Shown here one piece after another: positions 1 through 10,690 of a stretch of DNA of 64,000 nt; position 1 is the stretch's first letter; the number at the start of each line of letters is the position of its first letter. The notes under the pieces were generated by a model. That model was not told the DNA's origin, made no database searches, and saw nothing but the letters and a program-made list of their open reading frames with translations. Made by a program: the position numbers and the translations under genes. The stretch comes from Notamacropus eugenii (lineage: Eukaryota > Chordata > Mammalia > Diprotodontia > Macropodidae), in assembly GCF_028372415.1 (NCBI RefSeq), contig NC_092877.1, positions 216,910,116 to 216,974,115 on the forward strand, read 5' to 3'.

Positions 1-129
1 TGAAGTATTAATTCAAGTATAACCTAGTTATTGGCAAAGTTCTGTAGCATAAAACACTCCCCAGTGCTTCATTTCCTCTCATCCCATCACAAACAATAAT
101 TTGTCATTTTCTTCCTATTTTGGCTCCAT

Positions 130-522
130 AACATCTCTTGTATACACCTTCTTCTTTTCTCCAACACTCCCATTATCCTGGTATAGACCATTATTACCTA
201 TCACCTTGATGGCAATGGCCTTCTGATTGGTCTCTCTGCTTCAATTTTCTCCCCACTCCAGTCTATTCTCCATTCAATTTTCAAATTTATCTTCCTAAGT
301 TGCAAGTCTGACCAACTCAATAACCTTCAATAATCCCTCTGTTATTATCTCCTCTTTTCCACATATACCATTTTTGTACATGATTGTTTACATGTTGTCT
401 CTTCCAATGAACCATAGGCTGTTTGCGAGCAAGGTATATTTCTTCCCTTTCTTTGTCTCTTTAATGTTTAGCACAGGACCTGGCACATAGCATGTCCTTA
501 ATAGATGCTTGTTGACTCCACT
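130..522 (+). repeat. LINE L2, 3' end
   Basis: The text is pyrimidine-rich L2 sequence ending in the typical L2 terminal phrase: a 'gagcaaggta...ctttgtctct' section, then 'tagcacaggacctggcacat' and 'cttaatagatgcttgttgac'. This matches my recollection of the L2 3' terminus. It is an untranslated, decayed copy with no frame kept. Confidence 0.75.
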
Positions 523-611
523 TGGCATGTGTTATTCACATTTTAAAGTGATTACAGAAAATACTAAATCTTACAATGTAACCTCTTTGGAAGCTGTTAT
601 TAAATTGGACT

Positions 612-770
612 ATTGTTCTCCTCATTTTGCAGATGAGGAAACTGAGTCAAACAGGAGTTAAGTGACTTGCAAAGGGTCACATAGTTATTGGTATGAGGTC
701 AGATTTGAACTCAGTTTTCCTCCATACCTGCCATTCTATCCATTACACTACTTAGCTGTTCCTGTCTATA
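612..770 (-). repeat. CORE-SINE (MIR/THER type)
   Basis: Reads in reverse orientation: 'cagatgaggaaactgag', then 'gacttgcaaagggtcacata', then 'cagatttgaactcagttttc', ending in a 'ccattacactacttagctg' tRNA-like head. The conserved core and head are both present, so this is close to a full head-and-core copy. Confidence 0.85.
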
Positions 771-779
771 TACTCCCAT

Positions 780-1289
780 AAATTAACACCAGAGAGTTCC
801 TTCTAATGTGGTGGGTGCCCTCAGGAGTTTTCTTGATATCATAAAAATGCCAATAGAACAAATCAACTGGTTACCAATTTTACCTCCTTCTTATCATATG
901 ATCAACCCATTTGGTCATACATTTCCACTTCTCTGTAGGGTGTTGTAATCTACTTATGATGGACATGCCCCTTTCCACTGATCTTTATCCATCCACCTTC
1001 AAATGTCACATTTTTAGAAGCAGTAGGGTTTCATTACTCCTAGCCATATGACATCACCGTAAGAATTTTGTGATCAAGAAGGTAGGTCTTTGTTTCAGAG
1101 AGAAGCCCTGGATCAGATAAAAAAATCTTCAATTTTCCAAAGCAATCCAGGCAACTCTTGTTTTCTTACTCATTTCTGGACCCAATTTGCTCTCTATTTA
1201 TAGTTCCTGTATCAGATAATGTACATTTAAAAATGTGTATTCACATATATGTTGCCAAGAAATCTTGGACAACCTAGAGAGAACCTTAC
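780..1289. other. No gene; possibly LINE-derived
   Basis: No coding or RNA gene is seen. Phrases around 950-1110 faintly recall the reverse complement of an RTE-like LINE, which would continue the fragment at 1536-1705, but I cannot support it firmly. Confidence 0.25.
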
Positions 1290-1535
1290 CTAATTCTCTA
1301 ATACACATATATGTATATATGTATGTGTGTGGTATAGCACATGCTATGTGATATATATCACACACGATCATAATATATTATAGCATTGACTTGTGCTATG
1401 TATTATGTATGTTACATATGTGATGGTATATGCATATATTTGTGTATGTATACCCATAAAATATGTAGCATATATATCTATATATGCATATGAAATATAT
1501 AGTCATATGCCATATATGTATATGACTCCATAAGT
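1290..1535. repeat. AT-rich TA/TG low-complexity tract
   Basis: About 245 bases built mainly from imperfect TATA, CATA and TGTA units, including local hairpin-prone stretches. It sits directly beside the RTE-like fragment and may have expanded within or beside that element. Confidence 0.8.
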
Positions 1536-1705
1536 TGTCTGAGCATTCTTGATCCACTTAGTGTTTGGTTGTATAGTTAGGCTCAACTCTTTTTCATGTA
1601 TTATGTATACCATTCAGGAGACTCAACTGTGTTCTGGAGCTTGATACAATCAGCACTTCATCCACAAAGAGGAATATGTGGGACAATTCATCACCTCTAT
1701 TAGGG
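1536..1705 (-). repeat. LINE reverse-transcriptase fragment, probably RTE clade
   Basis: One reverse-strand frame reads ...FLFVDEVLIVSSSR... and then ...LLNGIHN.., which matches the order of LINE RT motif C (F-x-D-D followed by hydrophobic residues). The second catalytic aspartate position is glutamate (bases 1657-1668), and stop codons follow downstream, so the fragment is dead. The RTE assignment comes from the downstream K-x-V-x-x-N-x-x-K pattern and is less certain than 'LINE RT'. Confidence 0.55.
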
Positions 1706-1897
1706 GTCCTTAATTTTCTTCTTTTTTTTAAATGTCACAGCCCTCTTTGGCATTGGAGCCTACGGAACCCCACCTTAGCATATTACTTTTACATGAAAAA
1801 ATCAAATATATGGTATATAAAATAAAGCAACTATATTGAGATATAATTTTCAAAATATATATTTTTAAAGTTCAGGGATCTCAAGTTAAGGATTCAG
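1702..1897 (+). mobile_element. Non-autonomous DNA transposon, probably hAT
   Basis: Begins 'ggggtccttaattttc' and ends with the approximate inverse 'ctcaagttaaggattcag'. The interior holds the 'cctctttggcattggagcct' and 'aaataaagcaactatattga' phrases of a mammal-wide hAT-type family. There is no transposase frame. The family name is uncertain. Confidence 0.55.
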
Positions 1898-1994
1898 ATA
1901 GAAAATCCTTGTTTGATTTTGATTCACCTTTGAATCTTCTCCATGACAAAAGTGAGCACCTTCTCCCAATTTTATTTATTCTTTGCATGATATT

Positions 1995-2265
1995 TCAGTC
2001 TGCCTGGTGGCCCTGTAGATAGTGCTGGCTGTAATCAGGAAGATCTGAATTGAAATCCTGCCTCAGACAATTACTGACCATGCAGTCCTGGGCAAATCAG
2101 TTAACCTCTCTCAAATCAGTTAAGCCTCAATTCCTTATCTGTAACATGGGGATAATAACAGTTCCCATCTGATAGGCTTTTGTAAAGATCCAGGGAAATA
2201 ACATATAAAATGCTTTGCAAACCTTAAGGAGCTATCTGTGCAAATACAAGCTATTATTGTTATAT
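1995..2265 (+). repeat. CORE-SINE, near full length
   Basis: tRNA-like head ('cctggtggccctgtagatag'), core ('cctgggcaaatcagttaacc', 'tccttatctgtaacatgggg') and 3' tail ('aaatgctttgcaaaccttaa' to 'caagctattattgtt') occur in order on the plus strand. The internal phrase 'aaatcagttaa' appears twice (2094 and 2115), suggesting a short duplication inside the copy. Confidence 0.85.
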
Positions 2266-2382
2266 TTCTAATAAGAGAGTTACAGAAAAAGTCCATCTCT
2301 CTGATCATATACTTTAAAGGAGGATGGAACTAGGCCTACAATTTCATTGACATAATAAACTCCTGATGGGAAAACTTCTGCT

Positions 2383-2413
2383 ACCAAAAAAAAAAAAAAC
2401 AACAACAACAACC
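2383..2413 (+). repeat. Poly-A plus (CAA)n
   Basis: A run of about 14 adenines followed by CAA units. This could be the tail of an unrecognised retroposon upstream. Confidence 0.7.
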
Positions 2414-2424
2414 AGTATCTGTTC

Positions 2425-2578
2425 TGTGCCTTACAGTACTAGAGAGTTGTTTGGGGCACTGAGAGATTAATGTACATATCCCTGATCACACAGCCAATAC
2501 ATGCCAAAGGAAAACTTGAACCCAGAGCTTCCTGATTCTGGGACCAACTTTCTAGCCACTATACTTTGCTGCCAATTT
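2425..2578 (-). repeat. CORE-SINE, degenerate
   Basis: Reverse-oriented core: 'ctgatcacacagccaataca', 'aacttgaacccagagcttcc' and 'tagccactatactttgctgc'. Old and diverged. Confidence 0.7.
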
Positions 2579-4850
2579 TCAAGTAATATTCTTTGAATCT
2601 GGCATATTTATAAGAGACTTCTTTTTGGAGGAGACCCCTTCCCCACCTTGGGCAGAATTTTGCTCCACTAAATTTGTTTTGCTTATAATATAAAAAGAAA
2701 ATAAATTAGCACAATGAGATCTTACCTCTCTAAATCTTTTAATCATTTGTGTGATGCTAAAGATACAGTCTATTATGGAATGCGGCTTGTGAACGCTTGA
2801 TTCCTTTCACCACCAAGGACAGAGGAGCCATTATATTTTGACTCCAACATGATGGTCCCAGATGTGTTTCCAGAGGAAGTATAAATATCTCTGAAGAACA
2901 GAGATGGAAAACAGCTACGTGAAGCCCTTTATACCAAAAGGAGATCCATGCTGTCAGTGACACAATTTAGAGCATGTTGAGACATCAATTCTGTAGAGCA
3001 CAAAGGAATGGAAGATTCCAAAGGTGGAGAAAAATCTCAGACGTCATTACTACGGACAAAAGAGCAGCCAAGAGAATATCAATAACCATCAATAACATCC
3101 CATTCCTGTTTTCCATTTACCTGTAGTGAGTACACTCTGACCTCACTCACTAAGAGAGATAGCAGTCTCACTTTCTTTCAGCGTTCCAGGGGTGGATCTC
3201 TGAGACGTTGAGGCATCTCTTCTCTAAAGCCACCAACTGAGTCCCTATTCTGGGTGTTCCACTATTAGCACAAGTGTCAGACACCCCAATTCCATTTAGC
3301 CACTTAACAACTTTGAAGATAGAGCAAGAACAAAAATATAAACTTTCCTCTCCACTCCCAACACCTTGGGAAAACACTCTCCCTTATATCGCTTTGTTGT
3401 GTGGGGAGAGTGGTCTTAGATTTAGCACACTTCATATATAGAACTGGTCCTGCCAAGTTCATATCCAATGTGGCATTGCTACAGGATGAGTCCTTATCTC
3501 TTCTACCACTGATCTGAGTGCCAAAGGTTACTTTTCATTCTATAGCATTGATACTGGTCTGGCTGCAAAATTTAGCCTAAACTCAGTTCCTAGACTATAA
3601 AACTCCAGATAGTATACTCTCCTCATCTTTTGAAACCCACAAGATGTTGCCTTTAATTTCCTTCACCCAAACAAAAAATAACAAATGCAGAAGTCAACAA
3701 CCAAAGTCATCATTCAGAAGTCCACATCTACTTTAATATGGGGAGAAGGTCCAAGACCTCTCCACTGACAGCCTTATTTGTCATTAAATGCCACCTAGGA
3801 CAAAGAAATCAGCCATTCAAAGAGGTCCTCATTGAGAGGAGAGGCCCAACCAAGGTAGAGGTTGGGTCTTCAACCAAGGTTGAAACTGACGAATATCTTT
3901 TGGAAGGATCCCCAGTTCCAATTCCACAACTGCTGCTGATGAAAGAAACTATGCTTTAATATGCAAGCCAGAACCTGTTACAGAATGTCTACACATGCTC
4001 CAAAGTCTCTCCAAGGGAATTCCATTAAACACCATCACATCTCTCCTAGATAATGGATAACCTTTTCCACATGGGGAATTGCATCAGCAGCACTCTGTGC
4101 ATGTTTGTACCGATTGGGCTCATTGGCCAGTTCCTCATGACATGTATAAACAATTTTATGAGAACAATCTTCACATGCATTAAGGATGTTTTTGAGGAGG
4201 TTATTAGAAGGAAAGTGCTAATAAGGGAACAATTACAGATTTTCATGATTTTCATAAGAATGGTTCCCTCACTTTACAAGAATAAGAAGACATGTCTCAG
4301 AAACATGCTTTGAACACAGATTTTAGCTAATTAACGTGAAAGATAAAGAAAGGTGGAGAATTGGCTACTCTTTCCACAGTATTATTGCCCACTTCTATTT
4401 AAAACACACGCATACATACTGTATGTCTTTAAAATGACATTGCAGTACATCTGTTGCTTCAGTATTTTCAGTTCTCTTGACAGCATTCACATTTTTCTTC
4501 TCTAAGTATCCAATGTGACAGTGATTTCTTTTTCAGAGCCTCTAGCAAGGACCAATCCCCAAAGTCACATCTTGCTACCACATTTTTAAAAGTTGGTTCA
4601 TTGTTTTGACAAAGCCCGGATTTTTTATCTTTCATATGGGCACACAATATTGCATTTGAAAGAGGGAATATTATCAGCACATTACTGTTAAGAATTCTCA
4701 GATAACCCTGCCTTAACAACAAAACCCAATTGGGCTTAGATTTTCTGTCGCCTTAGAGAGTATCTAGCAGTTATTGTCTCTTTTGTAGCCATTGCTAAAA
4801 CACGAGAAAGGTTACTAATAGTAACAGAAGCAAGAAAGACGTTATTGGAG
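2579..4850. other. 2.3 kb with no recognised gene or repeat
   Basis: Short open frames exist on both strands (up to about 86 codons) but none shows a family signature. A 16-bp imperfect palindrome, TTCAACCAAGGTTGAA, lies at 3869-3884. Old unrecognised repeats are possible. Confidence 0.5.
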
Positions 4851-5009
4851 TTTTTTAAGTGAAAAAGGCTTTATTAAAAAAAAATACCAAACAAATAAAC
4901 AGAACTACTAAGAGATTAGTCAGAACTGGGTATAAACATGAATAACAAAGTATTTCATTAGTGCCTGTTTCCTAACTCAGAGGGAAAGACATCCTGCGAA
5001 AACAGACAC

Positions 5010-5285
5010 ATCTATGCATGTATGTATGCATGCATATCCATGCATGTCCATGCAAATATATCATGTATATATACATTAGTCTTTATATGTACTTTATATG
5101 TGTCCATATGTACATGCATTCTTATGTATACATGAAATGTGTGTTATATATCATGAATCACATTGAGTTTATGCATGTTCGCATTAATACATATAAGCAC
5201 GTATATGTATCCTTATATGCATGTTTGTGTGTGCATATAAACATATACGCATTTTATGCTGTATATATGTGTGTATGTATGTTGT
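5010..5285. repeat. Degenerate ATGC/ATGT/CATA low-complexity tract
   Basis: About 275 bases dominated by atgtatgc, catgtata and tatgtgtg units. A 92-codon frame through it is only a by-product of the repeat and is not a gene. Confidence 0.8.
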
Positions 5286-5405
5286 CTGGGCATTGAGAGA
5301 TTAACTTGATGCGTGTCACGTAGTTATATGTATCAGAGGCAGCATGAGAACCCACGCCTTCCTCTCACTTGGACCGGATCTTTAATCCCGCTGCTATCCT
5401 ATATT
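5286..5405 (-). repeat. CORE-SINE, degenerate
   Basis: Reverse-oriented core: 'tgggcattgagagattaact', 'gtgtcacgtagttat', 'gagaacccacgccttcctct'. It abuts the preceding low-complexity tract, which may be an expansion next to the SINE. Confidence 0.55.
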
Positions 5406-5904
5406 GGTCCATCTGTCTCCATCTATGTGTATCTCTCTGTCCCATAATGATCTTCATTTAGAATCCTATTGTTACTAAAGGAAGGAAATGCAAAGGTTTG
5501 GCTCACCACACACTCTCGAGGTATGAGAAGAGCCATTCACACCTGAAAAGTGGTAATAACATTTTGAATTTACAGAGCAATCATATTTCAAAGAGCTCAC
5601 TATGCTGCATATATACTTTCTTTCATTTTTACAATAAGCAATGAGAAACTAGCTCTCCTTTAGATTTAAAGAGTATGTTATAAGCAGCATCTACATGCAA
5701 CATGGACACCGAATATTTTGAATGAGTTAACTGGGCTGGTTCAGTTAAATTAAAAAAAATAATTACTGTGGAGACATAGGCCAAATGACGTGTGAGGCCC
5801 TCCAGGACAGTGAACCCATCTGTCTGCCTGGCCTTCTTTTTCACTGCTCCCCTACATGAAAGTAACTTATGTTCCAGTTAAACTGAACTATTCACTATTT
5901 TTGC
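5406..5904. other. No recognised feature
   Basis: A weak 'caatgagaaactagctctc' phrase near 5637 may be a remnant of a reverse CORE-SINE, but nothing else is supported. Confidence 0.4.
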
Positions 5905-6268
5905 AAACAGGTCTCTCAGCACTTTCTTCCTGGAATACATTTTTCTCCATATTTTCATCATTGAAATCATAATTCAAAGTCCATCTCAGATAGAACTTCT
6001 TTTTATGCAGCCTTAACTGATCTTCCCAAATCAATGCTATCTTTCCTCTGAATAATCACCAAAGCATTTTATTTGTACTTGTCTTATGGCCTTTATCATA
6101 CATATTCTGTTTTCCAGAATAATTATGTGTATACTTCTCATATCCCCATTTCTACACTGTATGTTCCTTCAAGCCAGGGACTGTGACTAGCTCATCTTTC
6201 CTAATGCCTAGCACAATCATTTACCCATAGTCATTTGTCAATAAAAATATTTGTTGAGCACAACTCAA
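5905..6268 (+). repeat. LINE L2, 3' end
   Basis: Contains the L2 3' sequence order 'tctcagcactttcttcctgg', 'cttcaagccagggactgtga', 'taatgcctagcacaatcatt' and 'caataaaaatatttgttgag'. Untranslated terminus. Confidence 0.7.
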
Positions 6269-7183
6269 TCTAAAGTTGTACTGCAGCAAATCACTGAGTT
6301 GTGGACAAACTTGTGTTTCCAAAAGCCATCCCAGTGGAGGACCAGATCGACTGGATTCTAACAAATATTGCATATGGCCTTGGCAAGTCACTCTTATACA
6401 AGGACAGTTAGCTAAGTTCAGGGAGAATATGAAAAGAAGTCCACAAGGTTTTGTTTTGTTTTGTAACTCAAAAACAGAACTATCCAACCTCTAATTAAAC
6501 CATCTGCTAAACGATTGAGTGATTATGATAAACATTAGTAAAGGGAGTGCCTCCTTGTCAATTAATGAATCTTTTTAATTATTAATAAAGAAAATATGAT
6601 TTACCAAGAAGGCCAAGTTAGTCATTAGCAGAAATACAGCAAAAAATGAAATCTCTTAATATATGATCCATATGTAGATGAGAACAACTTTATCCAAAGG
6701 GATCAGAATGTTTGTTCTGTGTGATTCACCACAATTCCTTATACAAGGGATACAGAAATATTATTCCTAGTATTCTATGGCACCATGGGGATCACAGAGT
6801 GAATGTTTCATGGCTTTGTCTGATTTGTCTGTAAGTACATCAAAGGATTAAAGGCTGCTGAGAGGTAAAGAATATCTTATTTGAGTTCTATGAAACTAAA
6901 TTAGGAGATTAAAATATATTGAAATGATCCCACAGCCTAACACTCAAAAAAGAAAAACAGTCTAAAGAGGTTTAGGAGAATCTCAAAAATAAAACTTTAA
7001 TGGTACAATCATAAATGATCCTATTGAAGAAGAAGGTAGAGGAAGGCATCTTGAGGAGGTAGAAATTCTACACAAGGAACTCAAAAAAAATCAATTTTAA
7101 GGCATGTACAACTGCCTAAGGCAATTAACATGCTATACATTGCATAATAGGCATTGTATATAGGTAGAGACAGTCTCCTCAAC
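6269..7183. other. No recognised feature
   Basis: AT-rich sequence with no gene. Frames of 72 and 88 codons overlap on opposite strands near 6221-6494, without any family signature. Confidence 0.4.
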
Positions 7184-7348
7184 AAGAGTTACCTAGGGAC
7201 AGGTAAGTGGATAGAGCAAGGGCTCTGGACTCAAGAGGATCTAAGTACAAACCCAGCCTCAGACCCTTGGCAGTTACCAGCTGTGTGATCCTGGTCTAGT
7301 CATTTAACCCCAATTGCCTCATAAAACGAACAAAAGAAGAGTTACCTA
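7184..7348 (+). mobile_element. tRNA-headed CORE-SINE with exact target duplication (WSINE/Mar1-like)
   Basis: The SINE body is 7196-7336: 'gggacaggtaagtggataga' head, 'gtgtgatcctggtctagtca' core, then 'tttaaccccaattgcctcat' and an A-rich end. It is flanked by two exact copies of AAGAGTTACCTA (7184-7195 and 7337-7348). The intact 12-bp target duplication is clear evidence of LINE-mediated insertion and implies a comparatively recent event. Confidence 0.9.
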
Positions 7349-7499
7349 AACCAATGGAATTACTAAACTTTTCTTTAAAAAAAAAATGGAAGAAAGAACA
7401 TATAACAAGAGAAGAAACAGGAGGAAAATTGTTTGGAGCCCATAACAAGAGTGTTAGAAAGGGGAAATCACAGATTTAGCTAAGACTTTCGAAGATGCT

Positions 7500-7575
7500 G
7501 AGAAATCAATCAATCAATATTGATTAAGCACCTACTATGTACTTACTATGTTGTACCAAGCAATAAGGCGCTGTG
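7500..7575 (-). repeat. LINE L2, 3' terminal fragment
   Basis: 'caatcaatattgattaagca' then 'cctactatgt' is the reverse complement of the L2 terminus (cacatagtagg...cttaataaat). Short fragment. Confidence 0.6.
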
Positions 7576-8579
7576 ATAAGTAATTGGTGTGGAGGCAGTG
7601 GTGGGAGGAGAAAGTTTATTTGGTTTGTTAGTTATGTTGGGAGCAAGAAGGGAGACGATGAAGGGACAAACACATGGTGTGAGGTAAATGAACCAATGAC
7701 AATGATGACAGAGCAAAAAAGGAGAATGACAGATTTCCAATTTTTCTTCTTTCTTCTCTGTCAAGAAATAAAAACTTGATTATAAAGAAGACAGAATGTA
7801 AATGGCTGACATAGGATTTTAATCCAAAATAAATAAGATGACAGGAGGGCATTCGGTTCCCTGACCTAGTTCACTAAACGTTATCTGGATGAGCTGAGTC
7901 CCTGAAGACTAAAAGAATTTACAAAAGTAATTTTTGAGGATTTCTTGAAAAAGGATAGTATTAAAGGACTAGAGTTAGGCAAAATACATTCACATCAGAA
8001 ACTATATCTGAGTCAGTTTGACATCTAACCTTGGCAAAATTCTTGAATCACAAAGGTATCCTTCAATTCCTGATAGGGAAAATTTAATCTTTGTCAAGTA
8101 ATTGTGGGGGGGGGGGCACAATAATTGCCCATTCATAGAAAACTGACTTTTGCTTAAACCTGTTTTTTAAAAGAAGAATCTAGAATGCTATTAGGGATTA
8201 ATGCCTAAAATAGGGGCATAAATAATAGTCTAAGAACAAAGTCAGGGTCAGAACAGGAGGCATAGGGTTAACCATACTCTATATTAATACTTAAAACATC
8301 TAAAAACCAAATTAAGAAAACTGCTTATGGGGTATATTTTTAAAAATGATTTGACACAATATTTCTCTTGGTTGAAAAATTATTTTTTCTTGTTTTGTAT
8401 TCAATTCAAGTAGGAAAATACAAAACTCCTAAGTATTTTTAATCATGTTAGAAAACTGAGTGCATTCAAAAAAAATTAAAGTTCTATGAGTACCATAATA
8501 ATATACTTTGAAATGTGGGTGATTTTATACATATGGTTTTGAATAAAGGTAATGGTATTATGAAGACTCACTATTCATG
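7576..8579. other. No recognised feature
   Basis: No gene or confident repeat. An 11-G homopolymer lies at 8106-8116. Confidence 0.4.
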
Positions 8580-8735
8580 GTTATAATATTCATTTCATTC
8601 ACTGAACAAATATCCATCAAGCATCTTCTATTTTCAGAGCTCTTAGGTTGCAAGAGGGAGCAAGAGAAGGGATAGAAAGATGAAAAAAAATGCAGACCCT
8701 GTCCTCAAGAAATTTACAATGTAACGTGTTATAAT
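8580..8735 (-). repeat. LINE L2, 3' end
   Basis: 'cattcactgaacaaatatcc', 'agcatcttctattttcagag' and 'accctgtcctcaagaaattt' follow the reverse complement of the L2 3' end in the right order. Confidence 0.65.
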
Positions 8736-9434
8736 TTCAATACACCATGTTTTTAAACAAACCTAGCACTGAACATATTTCAAAGGTTTGGAAAACTAAA
8801 CCCAATGTCAGACAACAAGGTATAAAATATCTAAAAATTTTATTATGCTTTTTTAGCCATTAGAAATACATGCTTTTATTTCAGCTTCTGAACATCTGTG
8901 CACATAATACTGGCTTTTCAAAAGTACTTTTGCGATGTGTTGCACGATTTTAAGAGTTGGACACATTAACATAGAATGAAGGGCCAGTGTGCCAATGCTA
9001 CAAAGTGCCAGAGTGCTAAATGTCCATATGTCTATGGGCTTTGGTCTAATTGATTTGGAACACCCTTCCCAGGTGAAGACCACAAGTCCAAGGCTTGTGG
9101 ATGTAAAACCACCAACTCATTAATCAACCTGAAGATGGCTAAGCAGTGAATTGAAACTCTGTTTATGGACTCAGAAAGGCCATTATAAATAACAAGGCTA
9201 ATTTCCTTCTTTTTCTTTTATAAAAGCAATTTAATGTTTTCTAAAATTTCCTAATGCTTATGGCTCTTCAGAGATAGAGAGAAGCAATGTTAAGGGCAAA
9301 GACTGAATCTTTATAAGTGACATTGAGAAGCTGAAGTTTTGTCCAAAAGAGAATGAACATGATGATAAAGGAACCTGAAAACCTCGTTACAGAAGATTAC
9401 TAAGTGAAGGAACTGAATACATTTAGGCCAAATA
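8736..9434. other. No recognised feature
   Basis: No supported gene or repeat family. Confidence 0.4.
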
Positions 9435-10013
9435 AGAGAGGATTTGAACATTGGAATGGCATGATAATTATCTTAAATATTTGAAAGGGAAAATATGGAA
9501 GAAGGAGAGGACGTATTCTGTGTATCAGAAAGCAGAATTAGGAGCAACAAGAAAATGGATTGGGTTCATTATGAGAAAAAGCTTCCTAGCAATTTTGTAG
9601 TTCAGTCATGTCAAACTCTTCATGGCCCCATTCTTTTTGGCAATGATACTGGAGCGGCTTGTCATTTCCTTCTCCAGCTCAATTTACAGATGAAGAAACT
9701 GAGGCAAACAGGGTTAAGTGACTTACCCAGGGTCACACAGCTAGTAAGTGTCTGAAGCCAGATTTGAATTCAGTTCTTTCCCTCTCCAGGCCCAATAGTC
9801 TATCCACTGCACCACCTAGCTGTCCCTCCTAATACTTAGAACTATCCAAAATGGAATGTGTTACCTCATGAAATAGCGAGTTCCTTATCATTGGAAATAG
9901 TCAAATGGAGGCTGGAAGATTACTTGTCAGAAATGGTTTAGGGGAGCTTCCTGCTTTATACAGGTAGTAGACAATTTCTTAGATATCTTAAAACATTTTA
10001 TATTCTATGATTC
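9435..10013 (+). repeat. LINE L3/CR1 3' end, split by a SINE
   Basis: Left part 9435-9597 ('gaacattggaatggcatgat', 'agaaaaagcttcctagcaat') and right part 9832-10013 ('agaactatccaaaatggaat', 'ggaggctggaagattacttg', 'attctatgattctatcaat') join into one CR1/L3 3' region once the SINE at 9598-9831 is removed. The terminal ATTCTATGATTCTAT octamer-like repeat is the usual CR1-type 3' end. Confidence 0.8.
9598..9831 (-). mobile_element. Marsupial CORE-SINE (WSINE/Mar1 type) inserted in L3
   Basis: Complete reverse-oriented copy: 'gttcagtcatgtcaaactct', 'gatactggagcggcttgtca', 'gatgaagaaactgaggcaaa', 'ccagggtcacacagctagta' and 'ctatccactgcaccacctag'. It lies inside an L3 copy, so it is younger than that L3. 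Flanks share a CTCCTA/TTCCTA remnant of the target duplication. Confidence 0.9.
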
Positions 10014-10207
10014 TATCAATCTAATTTTTGGGTTAATACCGGTAAATTAATGTGAAGTAGAGAGGCAGTTATTTAATGGAATAACAATACTTTTTCAATG
10101 GCTTATATTTAGATAACAATTTCTAGTTTACAAAGCTCTCCATATACACTTTCTTATCTGATCCTTAGACAGAGGCTATAAACATATACATGAACAAACA
10201 TACGCAT

Positions 10208-10396
10208 GAGGGCGTGTATCAGCAGCCTCAGAGCCACATGTGACCTCCTGTGGCCTTTTGACTGAGTCCAAGTTTTATAGAACAAATTCTTTTGTTAAGG
10301 GAATTTGTTCTGTAAAGTTTGGATTCAGTCAAAGGGCCGCACTTGAGGACGTACAGGGCCACACGTGGCTTTGAAGCCACAGGTTCCTCTGCCTGG
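10208..10396. mobile_element. Palindromic non-autonomous DNA transposon, probably hAT
   Basis: Arms at 10252-10289 and 10301-10338 are inverted copies: 38 bp with 5 differences, all transitions, around an 11-base loop. Outer parts ('cagagccacatgtgacctcc' left; 'gggccacacgtggctttgaa' right) extend the symmetry. It matches a palindromic hAT MITE I remember from marsupial genomes. There is no coding capacity. Confidence 0.75.
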
Positions 10397-10403
10397 TATA
10401 TAT

Positions 10404-10433
10404 TATGTATGTATGTGTGTGTGTGTGTGTGTT
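10404..10433. repeat. (TG)n microsatellite
   Basis: TATG units followed by about ten TG units, at the right edge of the hAT-like element. Confidence 0.95.
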
Positions 10434-10535
10434 TACTATCCTCATTTTGTAGATAAGGAAATCAACTCAGTGAGACCAAATGACTTGCCCAGAGTCATAA
10501 AATGGAATTCTCACTCATACTAAATCAGGAGATCT

Positions 10536-10690
10536 GGGTGCTAGTCATCGCTCTGTACCTCTATAACCGTGAGTCATTTCAGTTATTTTAGTTTTTGTTT
10601 CCTCATCTATAAAGTAAGAATATTGAATTTGATCATCTGTAGGGCACCTTCCAGTTCTTTAACATTTTATGATTTATGTTACCCAATAGA
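10536..10690 (+). repeat. MIR/THER2-type SINE
   Basis: 'tgagtcatttcagttatttt', 'tgtttcctcatctataaagt', then 'gggcaccttccagttcttta' and 'cattttatgattt', the tail form of the THER2/MIR3-like group. Confidence 0.65.

Larger units (their letters stand above)
10085..10515 (-). repeat. MIR-type SINE split by a hAT-like element
   Basis: Left part (to about 10185) has the MIR 3' half reversed: 'agtttacaaagctctccata' and 'cttatctgatccttagacag'. Right part (from about 10432) continues 'ctatcctcattttgtagata', 'acttgcccagagtcataaa'. The two halves read as one MIR with about 250 bases inserted. Confidence 0.65.

Noticed and set aside
4040..4260. Reverse-strand frame with a protein-like stretch (CEDCSHKIVYTCHEELANEP) at about 4,046-4,190
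   Set aside because: Only about 60 codons, with stops on both sides in frame and no family I can name. Length is within chance for this composition, so it was not called a gene or pseudogene.
5018..5296. 92-codon frame rich in Tyr, His, Cys and Met
   Set aside because: It is a translation of the ATGT/CATA low-complexity tract.
8106..8116. G homopolymers (also near 27,906 and 33,702)
   Set aside because: Probably ordinary length-variable runs or assembly uncertainty. No G-quadruplex pattern of four spaced G-runs was found around them.
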